64,000 bases of DNA from Gammaproteobacteria bacterium (GTDB taxonomy: Bacteria > Pseudomonadota > Gammaproteobacteria > Eutrophobiales > Eutrophobiaceae). The translations under genes were made by a program, and so were the position numbers. The notes beneath the pieces were generated by a model, which had not been told where the DNA came from, did not search any database, and saw only the letters and a program-made list of their open reading frames with translations. Shown piece after piece: positions 17,837 to 32,006 of the stretch. Where the stretch lies: the NCBI GenBank assembly GCA_030829985.1, contig JAURNW010000011.1:1-64000 (forward strand). Reading direction: 5' to 3'. Position 1 is the first letter of the stretch. Each line of letters opens with the position of its first letter.

Positions 17837-19198
17837 TTACTTTTTAACGGGTCTCTTCCAACCAGGAAGAGTTTTTTGAGTAGTACGACTAATTGCCAAC
17901 TCATTTTGGCCAACATCTTTAGTCACTGTTGTACCAGCTGCAATGGTTGCACCATCATGAACATTAACCGGTGCAATCAACTGCACATCTGAACCAACAA
18001 AAACATTATCACCAATAATTGTTTGATGCTTATATGCGCCATCGTAATTACAGGTAATCGTTCCTGCGCCAATATTACTTTCCGTTCCAACATGGCTATC
18101 ACCCATGTATGTCAGGTGATTAACTTTGCTACCTTTACCAATATCTGTTTTTTTGAGTTCAACAAAATTACCAATATGCACATCTTCATCTAATGTTGTC
18201 TCAGGACGTATGCGTGCGAATGGACCTATATTGCAACCATTACCAATGACTGCATTATCAATCATCGTATTAGGAAGAATGTTAACGTTGTCTGCAATAA
18301 TTGTATCCTTGATATAACAATTGGCTCCAATAGTAACGTTGTTGCCAAGCTTTACCCTGCCTTCAATGATCACATTAATATCAATTTCATTATCACGACC
18401 AATCTCCAACTCACCTCTACAATCAAATCGCGATGGATCACACAAGCCTACTCCTCTATGCATTAGATGGTGTGCCTGAACGAGTTGAAAATACCGTTCT
18501 GCTTCTGCTAATTGGGCTCGGTTATTGATGCCTTTAACTTCAATACCGGATTCTGCCAAGACTGGAGTGATTTTGATTTTATCGCTAACTGCTTTTTCTA
18601 CAATATCAGTTAAATAATATTCATTTTGCTTGTTGTCATTACCAAGTGCGTTTACCCACTGCTTCAATAAATCGGCTTTGACGACCATAAAACCGGTATT
18701 AATTTCACATATATTTTTTTGCGCATCTGACGCATCTTTTTCTTCAACAATAGCAATTATATTTTCACTATCATCACGAATAATACGCCCATACCCTTGA
18801 GGATTTTCAATGTACGTCGTGAGCAAAGAAAAACCGGATTCCGAAGCAGCATCCACTAAAATTTTAAGACTTTCCTCTGTAATCAAAGGTACATCACCGT
18901 AGAGGATCAATACATTATCTACATCTGGGATATCTGGTAAGGCCTGTTGGACGGCATGTCCTGTACCAAGTTGTTGTTCCTGCTTAACCCAAGACACCTG
19001 AAAATCCTGCAATGAATCAGGAACATCTTCGCCACCATGACCATAAACGATATAAATATCACGGTGAACCAGAGCCATTGCTGTGTCATACACATGTTTA
19101 AGTAAAGGTTTCCCTGCCAGTGTATGGAGCACCTTGGGCTTGTCTGAGTACATTCTCGTGCCCTGCCCCGCAGCCAATATGACGATACAAAGACCCAT
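17837..19198 (-). CDS. glmU: bifunctional UDP-GlcNAc pyrophosphorylase / glucosamine-1-phosphate acetyltransferase
   Basis: Makes UDP-GlcNAc for peptidoglycan and LPS in two steps. It has 453 residues. The N-terminal uridyltransferase domain carries LAAGQGTRMYSDKPKVLH (8-25) and the YGDVPLI metal segment. The C-terminal left-handed beta-helix acetyltransferase domain shows hexapeptide turns and the catalytic-site stretch KVNHLTYMGDSHVG. It follows the atp operon (gap 124 bases including a terminator-like hairpin), an order seen in many gammaproteobacteria. Confidence 0.97.
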   Translation of the reverse strand: MGLCIVILAAGQGTRMYSDKPKVLHTLAGKPLLKHVYDTAMALVHRDIYIVYGHGGEDVPDSLQDFQVSWVKQEQQLGTGHAVQQALPDIPDVDNVLILYGDVPLITEESLKILVDAASESGFSLLTTYIENPQGYGRIIRDDSENIIAIVEEKDASDAQKNICEINTGFMVVKADLLKQWVNALGNDNKQNEYYLTDIVEKAVSDKIKITPVLAESGIEVKGINNRAQLAEAERYFQLVQAHHLMHRGVGLCDPSRFDCRGELEIGRDNEIDINVIIEGRVKLGNNVTIGANCYIKDTIIADNVNILPNTMIDNAVIGNGCNIGPFARIRPETTLDEDVHIGNFVELKKTDIGKGSKVNHLTYMGDSHVGTESNIGAGTITCNYDGAYKHQTIIGDNVFVGSDVQLIAPVNVHDGATIAAGTTVTKDVGQNELAISRTTQKTLPGWKRPVKK

Positions 19199-19281
19199 TT
19201 ATAAATTCCTCATATATAGAGTATAAATAATTTATCTAGAAATGATTATATCCGTGCTGTCGATTCGGATATAGGTTTGAT

Positions 19282-19309
19282 TTAACGTGGTGAAGAATCA
19301 CCACGTTAA
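19282..19309 (-). terminator. terminator-like hairpin after atpC
   Basis: A perfect 12-bp stem, TTAACGTGGTGA paired with TCACCACGTTAA around a 4-base loop, sits 13 bases after the atpC stop. The following minus-strand bases (ATCAAACC) give only a short U-rich end. It may be a weak terminator or an RNA-stabilising 3' hairpin that lets some transcription continue into glmU. Confidence 0.65.
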
Positions 19310-19321
19310 TATGTGACTGGG

Positions 19322-19747
19322 TTATCGGCCGGAACGTTTACGTAATCTTTGTATCGTTTGTAACTGTGCGGCGGTTTCAGCCAATTGAGCTCGAGCCTTG
19401 GCATAATCAATTGCTTCGCCTTTTTCATGGAAAGCGTTTTCAGCTTCTTCTTTAGCCTTCATGATCGCAGCTTCATCCAGATCTTCTGCGCGTTGTGCTG
19501 TATCTGAAAGTACAGTAACAACCTTAGGTTGAACTTCCAACATACCACCTGAAACGTAAAATGCAGATTCATTACCTTCAGTATCCTGAACACGTACTTC
19601 ACCAGGACCCATCTTGGTCACTAATGGAGCATGCCCTGGTGCGATACCGACTTCGCCTAATTCAGCTGGCGCAAATACCATATGAGCCTCACCCGAATAA
19701 ATCTCGTGTTCAGCACTCACGATATCGACATGAATTGTATCTGTCAT
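19322..19747 (-). CDS. atpC: ATP synthase F1 subunit epsilon
   Basis: A 141-residue central-stalk subunit that couples rotation and can inhibit ATP hydrolysis. The N-terminal beta-sandwich starts IHVDIVSAEHEIYSGEA and contains GELGIAPGHAPL-like GEVGIAPGHAPLVTKMGPG. The C-terminal helical hairpin (DEAAIMKAKEEAENAF...) is present, so it is full length. It is the last gene of the atp operon, 15 bases after atpD. Confidence 0.97.
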   Translation of the reverse strand: MTDTIHVDIVSAEHEIYSGEAHMVFAPAELGEVGIAPGHAPLVTKMGPGEVRVQDTEGNESAFYVSGGMLEVQPKVVTVLSDTAQRAEDLDEAAIMKAKEEAENAFHEKGEAIDYAKARAQLAETAAQLQTIQRLRKRSGR

Positions 19748-19762
19748 GATTTTCTCAATACC

Positions 19763-22085
<2,323 letters not shown>

Positions 22086-22109
22086 GATTATTTAGTCCTA
22101 GTTTGTTTC

Positions 22110-23651
22110 TTACCAAGTACCACTTTCTTTAAATTTGCCAATGGCATCTTTCAAACCGTTTTCAATTTCATCATTATAATTACCTTCCGAACCAATCTTA
22201 TCCATTAATGCAGATTGATCGCTCTTCATGTAATTATGGAGTGCCTCTTCAAATGCACCGATTTTTTCCAGTTCAACATCGTCCATGAAATCATTTTCAA
22301 CTGCGAAAAGACTGACGCCCATTTCAGCAACATTAAGTGGTGAATATTGTTTCTGTTTCATCAATTCCATTACACGCTGTCCACGCTGTAATTGCTTACG
22401 TGTCGCTTCATCAAGATCAGACGCAAACTGTGCGAATGCTGCTAATTCACGATACTGCGCTAATGCCAAACGAATACCACCACCTAATTTCTTGATGATT
22501 TTAGTTTGAGCGGCACCACCCACACGTGATACTGATAAACCAGCGTTAATAGCAGGACGGAAACCAGAATTAAATAAATCACTTTCCAGAAAGATCTGAC
22601 CATCTGTAATCGAGATAACATTGGTCGGAACGAATGCCGATACGTCACCAGCTTGTGTTTCAATAATAGGTAATGCCGTTAATGAACCGGTTTTACCTTT
22701 GACTTTACCGTTAGTGAGTTTCTCTACGTAATCTGCATTAATACGTGAGGCGCGTTCTAATAAACGGGAATGGAGATAGAAAACATCACCAGGATACGCT
22801 TCACGACCTGGCGGACGTTTTAACAACAGAGACATTTGACGATAAGCCCAGGCTTGCTTGGTTAAATCATCATAAATGATCAGTGCATCTTCGCCCTTAT
22901 CACGGAAATATTCGCCCATCGCACAACCTGAATAAGGTGCAGCGTACTGCATGGCCGCTGATTCAGAAGCGGTAGCAGCAACAATAATCGTATGTTCCAA
23001 TGCACCGTGTTCTTCTAACTTACGAATCACAACATTTATTGAAGAAGCCTTCTGTCCGATAGCCACATAGATACATTTAACACCAGTACCTTTCTGATTA
23101 ATGATAGCGTCGATAGCAACAGCAGTTTTACCTGTTTGGCGGTCACCAATAATTAACTCACGTTGACCACGGCCAACTGGCACCATCGCATCGATTGATT
23201 TCAAACCTGTTTGAACAGGCTGGTCAACTGACTTTCTGGCAATAACACCGGGAGCAATCTTCTCAATTGGAGAGCTTTCCGTCGTATTGATTTCACCTTT
23301 ACCATCAATCGGATTACCTAGTGCGTCGACAACACGACCCAATAGTGCTTCACCAACAGGAACTTCAAGAATACGTTTGGTACATTTAACAACATCGCCT
23401 TCAGAGATGTTTTCGTAACTACCTAAAATTACGGCACCGACAGAATCTCTTTCCAGATTAAGTGCCAAGCCATACGTATTACCCGGGAATTCGATCATCT
23501 CCCCCTGCATTACATCGCTTAAACCATGAATTCTGGCAACACCATCCGCAAGACTAACTACCGTACCTTCGGTACGTGCTTCGGCATCAAGATCCATTGA
23601 CTGGATTTTCTTTTTAATCAGATCACTAATTTCAGTTGCACTGATAGACAT
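22110..23651 (-). CDS. atpA: ATP synthase F1 subunit alpha
   Basis: Non-catalytic nucleotide-binding subunit of 513 residues, the same length as in E. coli. The P-loop GDRQTGKT sits at 169-176. [17 protein letters not shown], the LLERASRIN segment and the arginine-bearing [10 protein letters not shown] region are present. It begins [16 protein letters not shown], the delta-contacting N-terminus. Confidence 0.98.
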   Translation of the reverse strand: MSISATEISDLIKKKIQSMDLDAEARTEGTVVSLADGVARIHGLSDVMQGEMIEFPGNTYGLALNLERDSVGAVILGSYENISEGDVVKCTKRILEVPVGEALLGRVVDALGNPIDGKGEINTTESSPIEKIAPGVIARKSVDQPVQTGLKSIDAMVPVGRGQRELIIGDRQTGKTAVAIDAIINQKGTGVKCIYVAIGQKASSINVVIRKLEEHGALEHTIIVAATASESAAMQYAAPYSGCAMGEYFRDKGEDALIIYDDLTKQAWAYRQMSLLLKRPPGREAYPGDVFYLHSRLLERASRINADYVEKLTNGKVKGKTGSLTALPIIETQAGDVSAFVPTNVISITDGQIFLESDLFNSGFRPAINAGLSVSRVGGAAQTKIIKKLGGGIRLALAQYRELAAFAQFASDLDEATRKQLQRGQRVMELMKQKQYSPLNVAEMGVSLFAVENDFMDDVELEKIGAFEEALHNYMKSDQSALMDKIGSEGNYNDEIENGLKDAIGKFKESGTW

Positions 23652-23673
23652 AAGTCTTTCCTCTATTTAATAA

Positions 23674-24210
23674 CTATTGCGCAAATATATTGTTTAATTC
23701 TTTTAAACGCCCTCTTAAAGAAGCATCTATAACTGAATCGCCGGCTCGAATGATGACGCCACCAATCAAGTCTATGTCTTCTTCAGTATTAACACTTATC
23801 TTCTTTCCGAGTCGTTTGGAAATCGCATCAGAGATAGTATTTACCTGTCCATCATCTAATGTATAAGCAGAGATCACATCAACTTCGCTAATCCCTTCTG
23901 CAGCAGCTCGTTTCAGTTCAAACAGTTTAAAAATATCTGCAACAAGGCTAATGCGCTCGGCATCGACCAGTATGCTGACAAAGTTTTTACCTGTTTGACT
24001 CAGTTTGTCGCCACAAATATCAACGATAAACAGTGTTAGTTGCTCGCTTGTTAATTTGGGGTTACTAATAACACCATGCATATGGTCATCAGAAACAACC
24101 GCACTTAACAATTTCAACATGTCCGACCAATCACTCAACTTCCCTTCTTCAAGAGCTTGTGCGAATGCTGCTTCAGCATAAGGTCTGGCAATTGTTGCTT
24201 TTTCTAACAT
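23674..24210 (-). CDS. atpH: ATP synthase F1 subunit delta
   Basis: A peripheral-stalk subunit of 178 residues. The N-terminal helical domain (TIARPYAEAAFAQALEEG) and the C-terminal beta domain ending GGVIIRAGDSVIDASLRGRL are the typical start and signature of OSCP/delta. It sits between atpF and atpA with gaps of 22-23 bases. Confidence 0.97.
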   Translation of the reverse strand: MLEKATIARPYAEAAFAQALEEGKLSDWSDMLKLLSAVVSDDHMHGVISNPKLTSEQLTLFIVDICGDKLSQTGKNFVSILVDAERISLVADIFKLFELKRAAAEGISEVDVISAYTLDDGQVNTISDAISKRLGKKISVNTEEDIDLIGGVIIRAGDSVIDASLRGRLKELNNIFAQ

Positions 24211-24233
24211 CTAATCGTTCCTGTTGTGATGGC

Positions 24234-24704
24234 TTATAGCTGCTGACTAACCTTTTCAAGAACATCATTGTGAGCAGCGCGATCAACTTCCTTCATCAGG
24301 ATTTGTTCGGCACCCGCAATAGCTAAGGCCGCAACTTGCGTCCTCAATTCCTGTCTGGCTTTTTCTTTCTCTTGTTCAATCTCGCTCAGCGCACTGTCTT
24401 TGATGCGAGAGGCTTCTGCTTTTGCATCGTCTTTCGCCTCTTCAACTATTTCATCATGACGCTTTTGTGCCTGTGAGATAATTTTTGCTGCCTGCTCTTT
24501 GCCTTTTTCTATCTCAACAGCAGATTTTTCCTTCGCTTCTGCAAAGTCTTTTTGACCTTGCTCTGCGGCGGCTAATCCATCTGCAATTCGCGTTTCACGC
24601 TCTTCCATTTGCTTTAGCAACATCGGCCAAACAAATTTCATCGTAAACCAAACGAAGATAGCAAAAGTTACAAGCTGACCTAGTAAGGTTGCATTAAAAT
24701 TCAC
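24234..24704 (-). CDS. atpF: ATP synthase Fo subunit b
   Basis: A 156-residue peripheral-stalk subunit, the same length as in E. coli. It begins with one membrane helix ([20 protein letters not shown]) followed by a long charged coiled coil rich in Ala, Glu and Lys, ending [18 protein letters not shown]. There is a single copy with no b' paralogue, as expected for a heterotrophic or chemotrophic gammaproteobacterium. Confidence 0.97.
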   Translation of the reverse strand: MNFNATLLGQLVTFAIFVWFTMKFVWPMLLKQMEERETRIADGLAAAEQGQKDFAEAKEKSAVEIEKGKEQAAKIISQAQKRHDEIVEEAKDDAKAEASRIKDSALSEIEQEKEKARQELRTQVAALAIAGAEQILMKEVDRAAHNDVLEKVSQQL

Positions 24705-24757
24705 TTAAATCACCTTTTATATCTGGATGACTATATAAAGCCATAAATAATGATTTA

Positions 24758-25036
<279 letters not shown>

Positions 25037-25053
25037 TTACTTAAAAATTAAAA

Positions 25054-25950
<897 letters not shown>

Positions 25951-25974
25951 TTAAATCATTCTCAAAAATTTTAT

Positions 25975-26367
25975 TTATTGTTTATTTGTCAAAACCGCCA
26001 GGCCCGTTAGATTTATCAATAACACGAATCCATAACTAACGAACATTAAACCAATATTCAGTGACTCAACCATCATGATTGAAACTGCAAATATCACGAT
26101 TGTTGTGACAATCTTTATTGCCTCACCAATAATAAACCAGGCTAATACCTTACCGCCCGAGCTTGCCGTCGATGTCCCTAAAGAGAACATAATAAAAAGG
26201 ATGTTAGGCACAATGAAAGCCAAACCACCCAAAACTACTGAATAAGTATATTCAATACTGGCAAACGCAAAAAAAAGAAGCCCAACCAGCGTGACCATGG
26301 CAGCTTCTACTATCAATAACCTATTTGCAGTGGAGCGAGTTGTTATTATTTGTTCCGTTCCCGCCAA
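25975..26367 (-). CDS. atpI: ATP synthase subunit I (AtpI)
   Basis: A 130-residue protein with four hydrophobic segments, in the standard first position of the atp operon 24 bases before atpB. AtpI helps c-ring assembly or magnesium supply in some bacteria and is poorly conserved. The best start is a TTG (TTG-GCG-GGA) preceded by GGGTAGAG; no ATG is available near the N-terminus, which is unusual in this window. Confidence 0.85.
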   Translation of the reverse strand: MAGTEQIITTRSTANRLLIVEAAMVTLVGLLFFAFASIEYTYSVVLGGLAFIVPNILFIMFSLGTSTASSGGKVLAWFIIGEAIKIVTTIVIFAVSIMMVESLNIGLMFVSYGFVLLINLTGLAVLTNKQ

Positions 26368-26471
26368 TCACTCTACCCCACAATAATCGCGGTCTATTTT
26401 AATGGCTAAAATTAATAGCGCCAGTAATAAATCGCTGTTTTTTCATTTCCGCTCTACCCTGAGGGAGGGCA

Positions 26472-26500
26472 AGTATAAAGACCCATTGGACAATGATCAA
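26472..26500 (-). promoter_or_regulatory. probable atp operon promoter
   Basis: Minus strand: TTGATC (26495-26500), a 17-base spacer and TATACT (26472-26477), giving a start near 26465 about 100 bases upstream of atpI. The rest of the 259-base parB-atpI gap shows no gene. The call is by eye from consensus match. Confidence 0.5.
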
Positions 26501-26626
26501 TCGTTGCACCGCACAATTTTGTAGATTTCGGACAAAACTGATCTCTTTGTCAATTTCTCTGCAAGCTACAACTCTGGTTTTTGTAATGACCTTTAATCAG
26601 TAATAATGACCAATTACTTATGAGAA

Positions 26627-27493
26627 TTATTTGATATGGTTCAACAATCCGTCTAATTCATCAAGGGAATTGTAATGAATTTCGAGCTTACCTCGACCAT
26701 TTGCCTGATGGTTTATAGCCACACTGGTACCCAGTTTCTCAGACAAATCATTTTCTAGTTTACTGATATTAGGGTCTCTCGCGGTCTTTTTTGCTTTAGC
26801 CGGTTTATCTTTATTAGATAACTGTTGCACCAGACTTTCTGTCGCCCTGACTGATAACCCTTGTTTGACTACCTTTCTCGCGATTTCAACTTGTGTGATT
26901 TTAGCCAATGTCAACAAGGCCCGTGCATGCCCCATATCGATCTGGCGTACTTCCAACATTTTTTTAACGTCTTCATCCAAATCGAGCAAGCGCAGCAAAT
27001 TAGTCACCGCTGAACGTGAACGACCTACCGCTTCAGCAATTTCATCATGAGTCATTTCAAATTCATTGATTAGTCGTTCCAGAGCACGTGCCTCTTCTAT
27101 CGCATTCAAATCCTGACGTTGAATATTCTCAATCAGTGCCAGGCACATCGCCGTCTGATCACTTACATCTTTAATTATGACCGGCACATCTTGCATACCG
27201 GCAATCTGCGCAGCACGCCAACGGCGTTCTCCAGCAACAATCTCGTAAGAATCCTTGGCTTTTAAAGGGCGTACTACTATAGGCTGGACCATGCCTTGTG
27301 CGCGTAATGAGTCAGCCAATTCATCAAGCGCCGTTTGATCAAAATTCTGTCTAGGCTGATATTGCCCGCGTTGAATAAGGTCAACACCTAGCATTTGCAA
27401 TGAGCCATCGTTACTTGAAACTGACTTGATTTCTTTATGGGTCCCTAGCAAGGCGTCAAGCCCTTTTCCCAATCCACGTTTTTTTAAAACCAT
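26627..27493 (-). CDS. parB: chromosome-partitioning protein ParB
   Basis: The 288-residue CTP-dependent DNA clamp that loads at parS. The N-terminus KKRGLGKGLDALLG is the ParA-interacting motif. Then come the ParB/Srx domain (IVAGERRWRAAQIAGMQDVPVI, ALIENIQRQDLNAIEEA) and a helix-turn-helix (MTHDEIAEAVGRSRSAVTNL). A short C-terminal dimerisation domain closes the protein. It lies 21 bases after parA. No full parS site was recognised in the window. Confidence 0.96.
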   Translation of the reverse strand: MVLKKRGLGKGLDALLGTHKEIKSVSSNDGSLQMLGVDLIQRGQYQPRQNFDQTALDELADSLRAQGMVQPIVVRPLKAKDSYEIVAGERRWRAAQIAGMQDVPVIIKDVSDQTAMCLALIENIQRQDLNAIEEARALERLINEFEMTHDEIAEAVGRSRSAVTNLLRLLDLDEDVKKMLEVRQIDMGHARALLTLAKITQVEIARKVVKQGLSVRATESLVQQLSNKDKPAKAKKTARDPNISKLENDLSEKLGTSVAINHQANGRGKLEIHYNSLDELDGLLNHIK

Positions 27494-27514
27494 ATGCTTA
27501 ATTTCATTAATTTT

Positions 27515-28303
27515 TTAAATTGCCGGGACACTACTAACCAAACCTTCTCGCCGTAGCATCTCACCAGCCAATGCCAGATAAGCAACAGCGCCGGAGGATG
27601 TTTTGTCATAGGACAATGCTGCGAGTCCATGACTTGGTGCTTCAGCTAACCGGACATTTCGAGGAATTATGGTGCGATAAACCTTTTCGCCAAAATGTTC
27701 CAGTAACTGCGCTGAAACCTCGGTAGCAAGATTATTACGCGGGTCATACATTGTGCGTAACAAACCTTCTATCTTTAGATCAGGATTGAGGTATTTTCGG
27801 ATTTTTTCTATTGTTGCCAATAAGGCAGTCAGTCCTTCAAGCGCATAATACTCACATTGCATAGGAATCATAACTGAGTTGGCTGCGACCAGCGCATTGA
27901 CCGTCAACATGTTTAAAGAAGGAGGGCAGTCTATAAAAATAAACTCATAATCGTCCTGAACAGGCTCAAGCGCTGTTCTTAATCTTATCTCTCTTGCCAT
28001 TTCATCCAATAACGACACTTCAGCGCCGGTCAAATCTGCATTAGTCGGTATCAGGTCATATTTGCTTTCAGGTGATTTAACAATGATATCTCTTGCTGTT
28101 TTATCACCCATCAATAAATCATAACTGGAAATTTCGAGTTGCTGCTTATCTATACCACTACCCATCGTGGCATTACCCTGTGGGTCGAGATCAACCAATA
28201 GGACCTTTCGTTTTGTGGCCGCGAGTGACGCAGCAAGGTTTACGCTCGTTGTCGTTTTACCAACACCACCTTTCTGGTTCGCTATTGCAATAATCTTGGA
28301 CAT
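27515..28303 (-). CDS. parA: chromosome-partitioning ATPase ParA (Soj)
   Basis: A 262-residue Walker-type ATPase that works with ParB in origin segregation. The deviant Walker A motif is KGGVGKTT (11-18), and Walker B lies in FIFIDCPPSLNMLTVNAL. There is no N-terminal DNA-binding extension, so it is the short chromosomal Soj type. It is followed by parB, and rsmG-mnmG lie upstream. Confidence 0.96.
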   Translation of the reverse strand: MSKIIAIANQKGGVGKTTTSVNLAASLAATKRKVLLVDLDPQGNATMGSGIDKQQLEISSYDLLMGDKTARDIIVKSPESKYDLIPTNADLTGAEVSLLDEMAREIRLRTALEPVQDDYEFIFIDCPPSLNMLTVNALVAANSVMIPMQCEYYALEGLTALLATIEKIRKYLNPDLKIEGLLRTMYDPRNNLATEVSAQLLEHFGEKVYRTIIPRNVRLAEAPSHGLAALSYDKTSSGAVAYLALAGEMLRREGLVSSVPAI

Positions 28304-28392
28304 TTTATATTGGATGTTAACTGTGTAATCACGTTACGGATTTAAAGATGTACTCTATCATACTGCTACTTACGTGCCATACGCTAAAAAAA

Positions 28393-29013
28393 TCACCCTG
28401 CTCGTCTTATCTGAACCAATTTTGCCGACGAATCTTCATTATCAATCGCTATATCATTAATCTTTATAATAAATTCCTGTGTCTCAGATTCCTCTAACTC
28501 AGCCTCAATCGTTTTTCCTTTCATCGCTAACAATTGATTGTCTTTCGTAATGAGATGTTGAGCGAACTTAAGCATGCGATTTATTGGTGCAAACGCACGA
28601 CAAATTATCGTATTAAACTCACTATCCGGTATAAAATCTTCAACCCTCGAATGAACTACCTCTACATTATTAATATGCAGTTCTGCTTTTACATGTTGCA
28701 GGAAACGTATTTTTTTTTGATTGCTATCAAGCAGAGTCCATTCCGTGTCTGGTAGCGCCATCGCCAAAATCAAGCCGGGTAACCCAGCCCCTGTTCCAAT
28801 ATCCAGGCAACATTTTCCTTCTATGAAGGATAAAACAGATAATGAGTCCAACACATGTCGTGATAACATTTGTTCCGGTTGCTTCAGCGCCGTCAGGTTA
28901 TAGGCCTGATTCCATTTATGCAGTAACTCAATATATTTGAGGTATTGATTACAGGGTTGTTGCGCTGGATCAAGGCCCAGGCTTTCAAGACCAGCCGTTA
29001 ACAGATCCTGCAT
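28393..29013 (-). CDS. rsmG: 16S rRNA m7G527 methyltransferase
   Basis: The 206-residue GidB/RsmG enzyme that methylates G527 of 16S rRNA with SAM. Motifs are the N-terminal YLKYIELLHKWNQAYNLTAL, the RHVLDSLSVL segment and the SAM motif CLDIGTGAGLPGLILA. It follows mnmG by 15 bases and precedes parAB, the classic gid-par order. Confidence 0.97.
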   Translation of the reverse strand: MQDLLTAGLESLGLDPAQQPCNQYLKYIELLHKWNQAYNLTALKQPEQMLSRHVLDSLSVLSFIEGKCCLDIGTGAGLPGLILAMALPDTEWTLLDSNQKKIRFLQHVKAELHINNVEVVHSRVEDFIPDSEFNTIICRAFAPINRMLKFAQHLITKDNQLLAMKGKTIEAELEESETQEFIIKINDIAIDNEDSSAKLVQIRRAG

Positions 29014-29028
29014 AGAGATGACTCTTAT

Positions 29029-30924
29029 TCAGGCACTACGTTGAAGCAACATGGTTTGCTTCTTGAGATGCACGCGCAACAAAGAAATAGCCGCAGGGGT
29101 AATACCTTGAATACGTGCTGCTTGTCCAAGATTAATCGGACGATGTTTAGATAACTTCTCAATAACTTCCGACGATAATCCTCTCACTTGTTGATAGTCG
29201 ATACTCTCTGGCAATACCGACTCTTCATGACGCCGGTTACGATCGATTTCTTCTTCCTGTCGTTGTATATAGCCAGAATATTTAACTTGTATCTCAACCT
29301 GTTCAGCAACCTTGGGGTCGATACCCTCAACGGCAATATCAGGTAATCTTGAAATGTCGCTATAGGTAATTTCCGGTCGTCTCAATAATTGTAATAAATT
29401 AACATCTTTGCGCATCGGTTGACCCAGCACACGTTCAGTATCTTCAACTGAAAGTTTGGGCGAACCTACCCAGATTTTTTCTAGGCGTGCCGACTCTTGA
29501 ATAATTGCATCACGCTTTTCACTGAATAAGCGCCAGCGATGATCATCAATCAGTCCCAGACTTCGCGCTTGTTCAGTTAAACGCAAATCAGCATTGTCTT
29601 CACGTAACATGAGTCGATATTCAGCGCGACTGGTAAACATACGATAGGGCTCGGTTGTACCCATGGTAATCAAGTCATCAACCAGAACACCAAGATAAGC
29701 CTCGTCCCTGCGTGGGAACCAGGGCTCTTTATCCTGAACGCGTAATGCTGCATTCATCCCTGCTAATAAACCCTGTGCTGCGGCTTCTTCATAACCAGTC
29801 GTGCCATTAATCTGTCCGGCGAAGAAAAGACCTTTAATAAAACGTGTTTCCAACCAGGGCGATAATTCACGTGGGTCAAAAAAATCATATTCAATGGCAT
29901 AACCCGGGCGCGTGATATGTGCATTCTCAAAACCTTTAATCGATCGCACCAGACCCATCTGGACGTCATAGGGTAACGACGTCGAAATACCATTGGGATA
30001 AACCTCATTCGTATTCAAACCTTCAGGTTCAATAAAGATCTGGTGCGCATCTTTATCAGCAAAACGCATGACCTTATCTTCGACCGAAGGACAGTAGCGC
30101 GGACCGGTTCCTTCAATATTGCCGTTATACATTGGCGAACGATCTAAACCGCTACGGATGATGTCGTGGGTTTGTTCATTAGTATAGGTAATATGACAAG
30201 ACACTTGATGTGGATGTTGGCTAGCATCACCAATATAAGAAAATACTGGAACCGGATCATCACCGGGTTGCGCTTGCAGTTGACTGTAATCGATCGTCTT
30301 GCCATCGATACGCGGTGGCGTACCGGTTTTTAAGCGGCCCACTGTGAACGGTAATTCACGTAAACGATTCGCAAGCGCAATAGACGGTGGATCACCCGCC
30401 CTGCCACCAGCATGATTTGTTTCACCAATATGAATCTTACCACCCAGAAATGTGCCGACGGTTAATACCACCGTTGGTGCCATAAACCGTAATCCTGCCT
30501 GAGTAATAACGCCTTTGACCTGTTCACCTTCAACAATGAGATCATCGACAGCTTGCTGGAATATGAGTAAGTTTTCCTGATTTTCGAGTGCTGGTCTTAC
30601 AAACTGCCTATATAAGGTCCGGTCAATCTGGGCACGTGTAGCTCGTACTGCCGGACCTTTACGAGAATTCAGCATTCGAAACTGGATACCACTGTGGTCG
30701 GCAGCCGTGGCCATTAAACCACCCATGGCATCGATCTCTTTAACAAGATGGCCCTTGCCAATTCCACCTATCGCTGGATTGCAAGACATCTGTCCCAGGG
30801 TATCTACACTGTGTGTCAATAATAAGGTACGTGCGCCCATACGTGCCGACGCCATAGCGGCCTCGGTACCGGCATGACCACCACCAACGATAATGACATC
30901 AAATGTTTGCGAATATGTATTCAT
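29029..30924 (-). CDS. mnmG: tRNA U34 carboxymethylaminomethyl-modifying enzyme MnmG (GidA)
   Basis: A 631-residue FAD protein that, with MnmE, modifies the wobble uridine of several tRNAs. The FAD-binding motif [10 protein letters not shown] is at 14-23, followed by [20 protein letters not shown] and the conserved [11 protein letters not shown] and [12 protein letters not shown] motifs. The C-terminal MnmE-binding region is complete. The gap to speE upstream is only 62 bases, with no cluster of DnaA boxes. Confidence 0.98.
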   Translation of the reverse strand: MNTYSQTFDVIIVGGGHAGTEAAMASARMGARTLLLTHSVDTLGQMSCNPAIGGIGKGHLVKEIDAMGGLMATAADHSGIQFRMLNSRKGPAVRATRAQIDRTLYRQFVRPALENQENLLIFQQAVDDLIVEGEQVKGVITQAGLRFMAPTVVLTVGTFLGGKIHIGETNHAGGRAGDPPSIALANRLRELPFTVGRLKTGTPPRIDGKTIDYSQLQAQPGDDPVPVFSYIGDASQHPHQVSCHITYTNEQTHDIIRSGLDRSPMYNGNIEGTGPRYCPSVEDKVMRFADKDAHQIFIEPEGLNTNEVYPNGISTSLPYDVQMGLVRSIKGFENAHITRPGYAIEYDFFDPRELSPWLETRFIKGLFFAGQINGTTGYEEAAAQGLLAGMNAALRVQDKEPWFPRRDEAYLGVLVDDLITMGTTEPYRMFTSRAEYRLMLREDNADLRLTEQARSLGLIDDHRWRLFSEKRDAIIQESARLEKIWVGSPKLSVEDTERVLGQPMRKDVNLLQLLRRPEITYSDISRLPDIAVEGIDPKVAEQVEIQVKYSGYIQRQEEEIDRNRRHEESVLPESIDYQQVRGLSSEVIEKLSKHRPINLGQAARIQGITPAAISLLRVHLKKQTMLLQRSA

Positions 30925-30986
30925 AAGGCCGCTTATTGTAGCGATTGCCGGTAATAATGTAAGACTAGCGCATGAAATAAGTACGG

Positions 30987-31829
30987 TTAAAGCGCATCCA
31001 GAACAAATTGAGGAAGGGCTGCGCAGGCTTTGTGGATATCGGCATTATAGTATTTAGTCGGAAACGGCTTATGTCTGGCTATTTGTTCTCGAAAATCACC
31101 GAATTTTTGTCCTTTTCGCGCCTGTGTTGCTGTCCACCAACCGGAAGGGTAAGTGGTTAATGGAAACTGAATAGTCTGGATCTGGACGAAATCTGCTTTT
31201 TGCATCTCATTTCGCATATCGACGATCAGATTAAGATCAAGCAATGGTGACTCGCTTTGTGCGACAACAATGCCACCTTCACGTAAGGCGTTCAGACAGT
31301 CTCGATAAAATGGTTCTGTAAACAAGCGTTTTGCCTGTCCAACTGGATCAGTTGTATCGAGGATAATCACATCAAGTGAATTGTGTGTGGCATTTTTCAT
31401 CCAGGCGATGGCATCTTCAAATAACAATCTTGCACGCGGATCATTGTTACTTTCACACAACTCAGGGAAATATTCTTCCGACACACGGGTAACACGTTCA
31501 TCCAACTCAACCTGAGTAGCGCTGTGTACCGTGTCATGTTTCAGTACTTCTTTTAACGTGCCACAATCACCGCCACCGACTATGACAATATCTTTAGGGT
31601 TGGGGTGATTATAAAGAGCCGGATGCGTCATCATTTCGTGATAGACAAAATTATCACGCGAAGTAAGCATGACCAAGCTATCCAACGTCATCAATCGACC
31701 AAAGCTTTTAGTCTCATAAATCTCAATCTTTTGATAGGACGATTCTTCTTCATGTAGTTTTTCAGTTATCTCTAACGACATGGCATAACCACGGGCCGAT
31801 TCTGAAAACCAGTTTCCTTCTAATGACAT
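30987..31829 (-). CDS. speE: polyamine aminopropyltransferase (spermidine synthase)
   Basis: Transfers the aminopropyl group of decarboxylated SAM to putrescine. The 280-residue protein shows [10 protein letters not shown], the nucleotide-binding [17 protein letters not shown] and the catalytic [19 protein letters not shown]. speA, for arginine decarboxylase, lies 9 kb to the right. It starts at an ATG after a leader containing GCGCG-AAAA-CGCGC-like dyad symmetry near 31849. Confidence 0.96.
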   Translation of the reverse strand: MSLEGNWFSESARGYAMSLEITEKLHEEESSYQKIEIYETKSFGRLMTLDSLVMLTSRDNFVYHEMMTHPALYNHPNPKDIVIVGGGDCGTLKEVLKHDTVHSATQVELDERVTRVSEEYFPELCESNNDPRARLLFEDAIAWMKNATHNSLDVIILDTTDPVGQAKRLFTEPFYRDCLNALREGGIVVAQSESPLLDLNLIVDMRNEMQKADFVQIQTIQFPLTTYPSGWWTATQARKGQKFGDFREQIARHKPFPTKYYNADIHKACAALPQFVLDAL

Positions 31830-32006
31830 TAATCCAATGCTCCAATGAGTTGCGCGAAAAGCGCGAAATAATAACGAATTATCAGTCAGGATTCGAGGTT
31901 ATTAACTACAAAATAATTATATTTATTCCATAATTTTCTGTCTTGCAGAATTTTGCTGGCACTTCAAAGAAGAGTTAACTTAAAACTCCTTAGCATCAGA
32001 ATAGAT

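Noticed and set aside
30925-30986. Possible oriC beside mnmG, as in many bacteria
   Set aside because: The gap is only 62 bases with no DnaA boxes; the atp-par-gid cluster alone does not prove an origin here.
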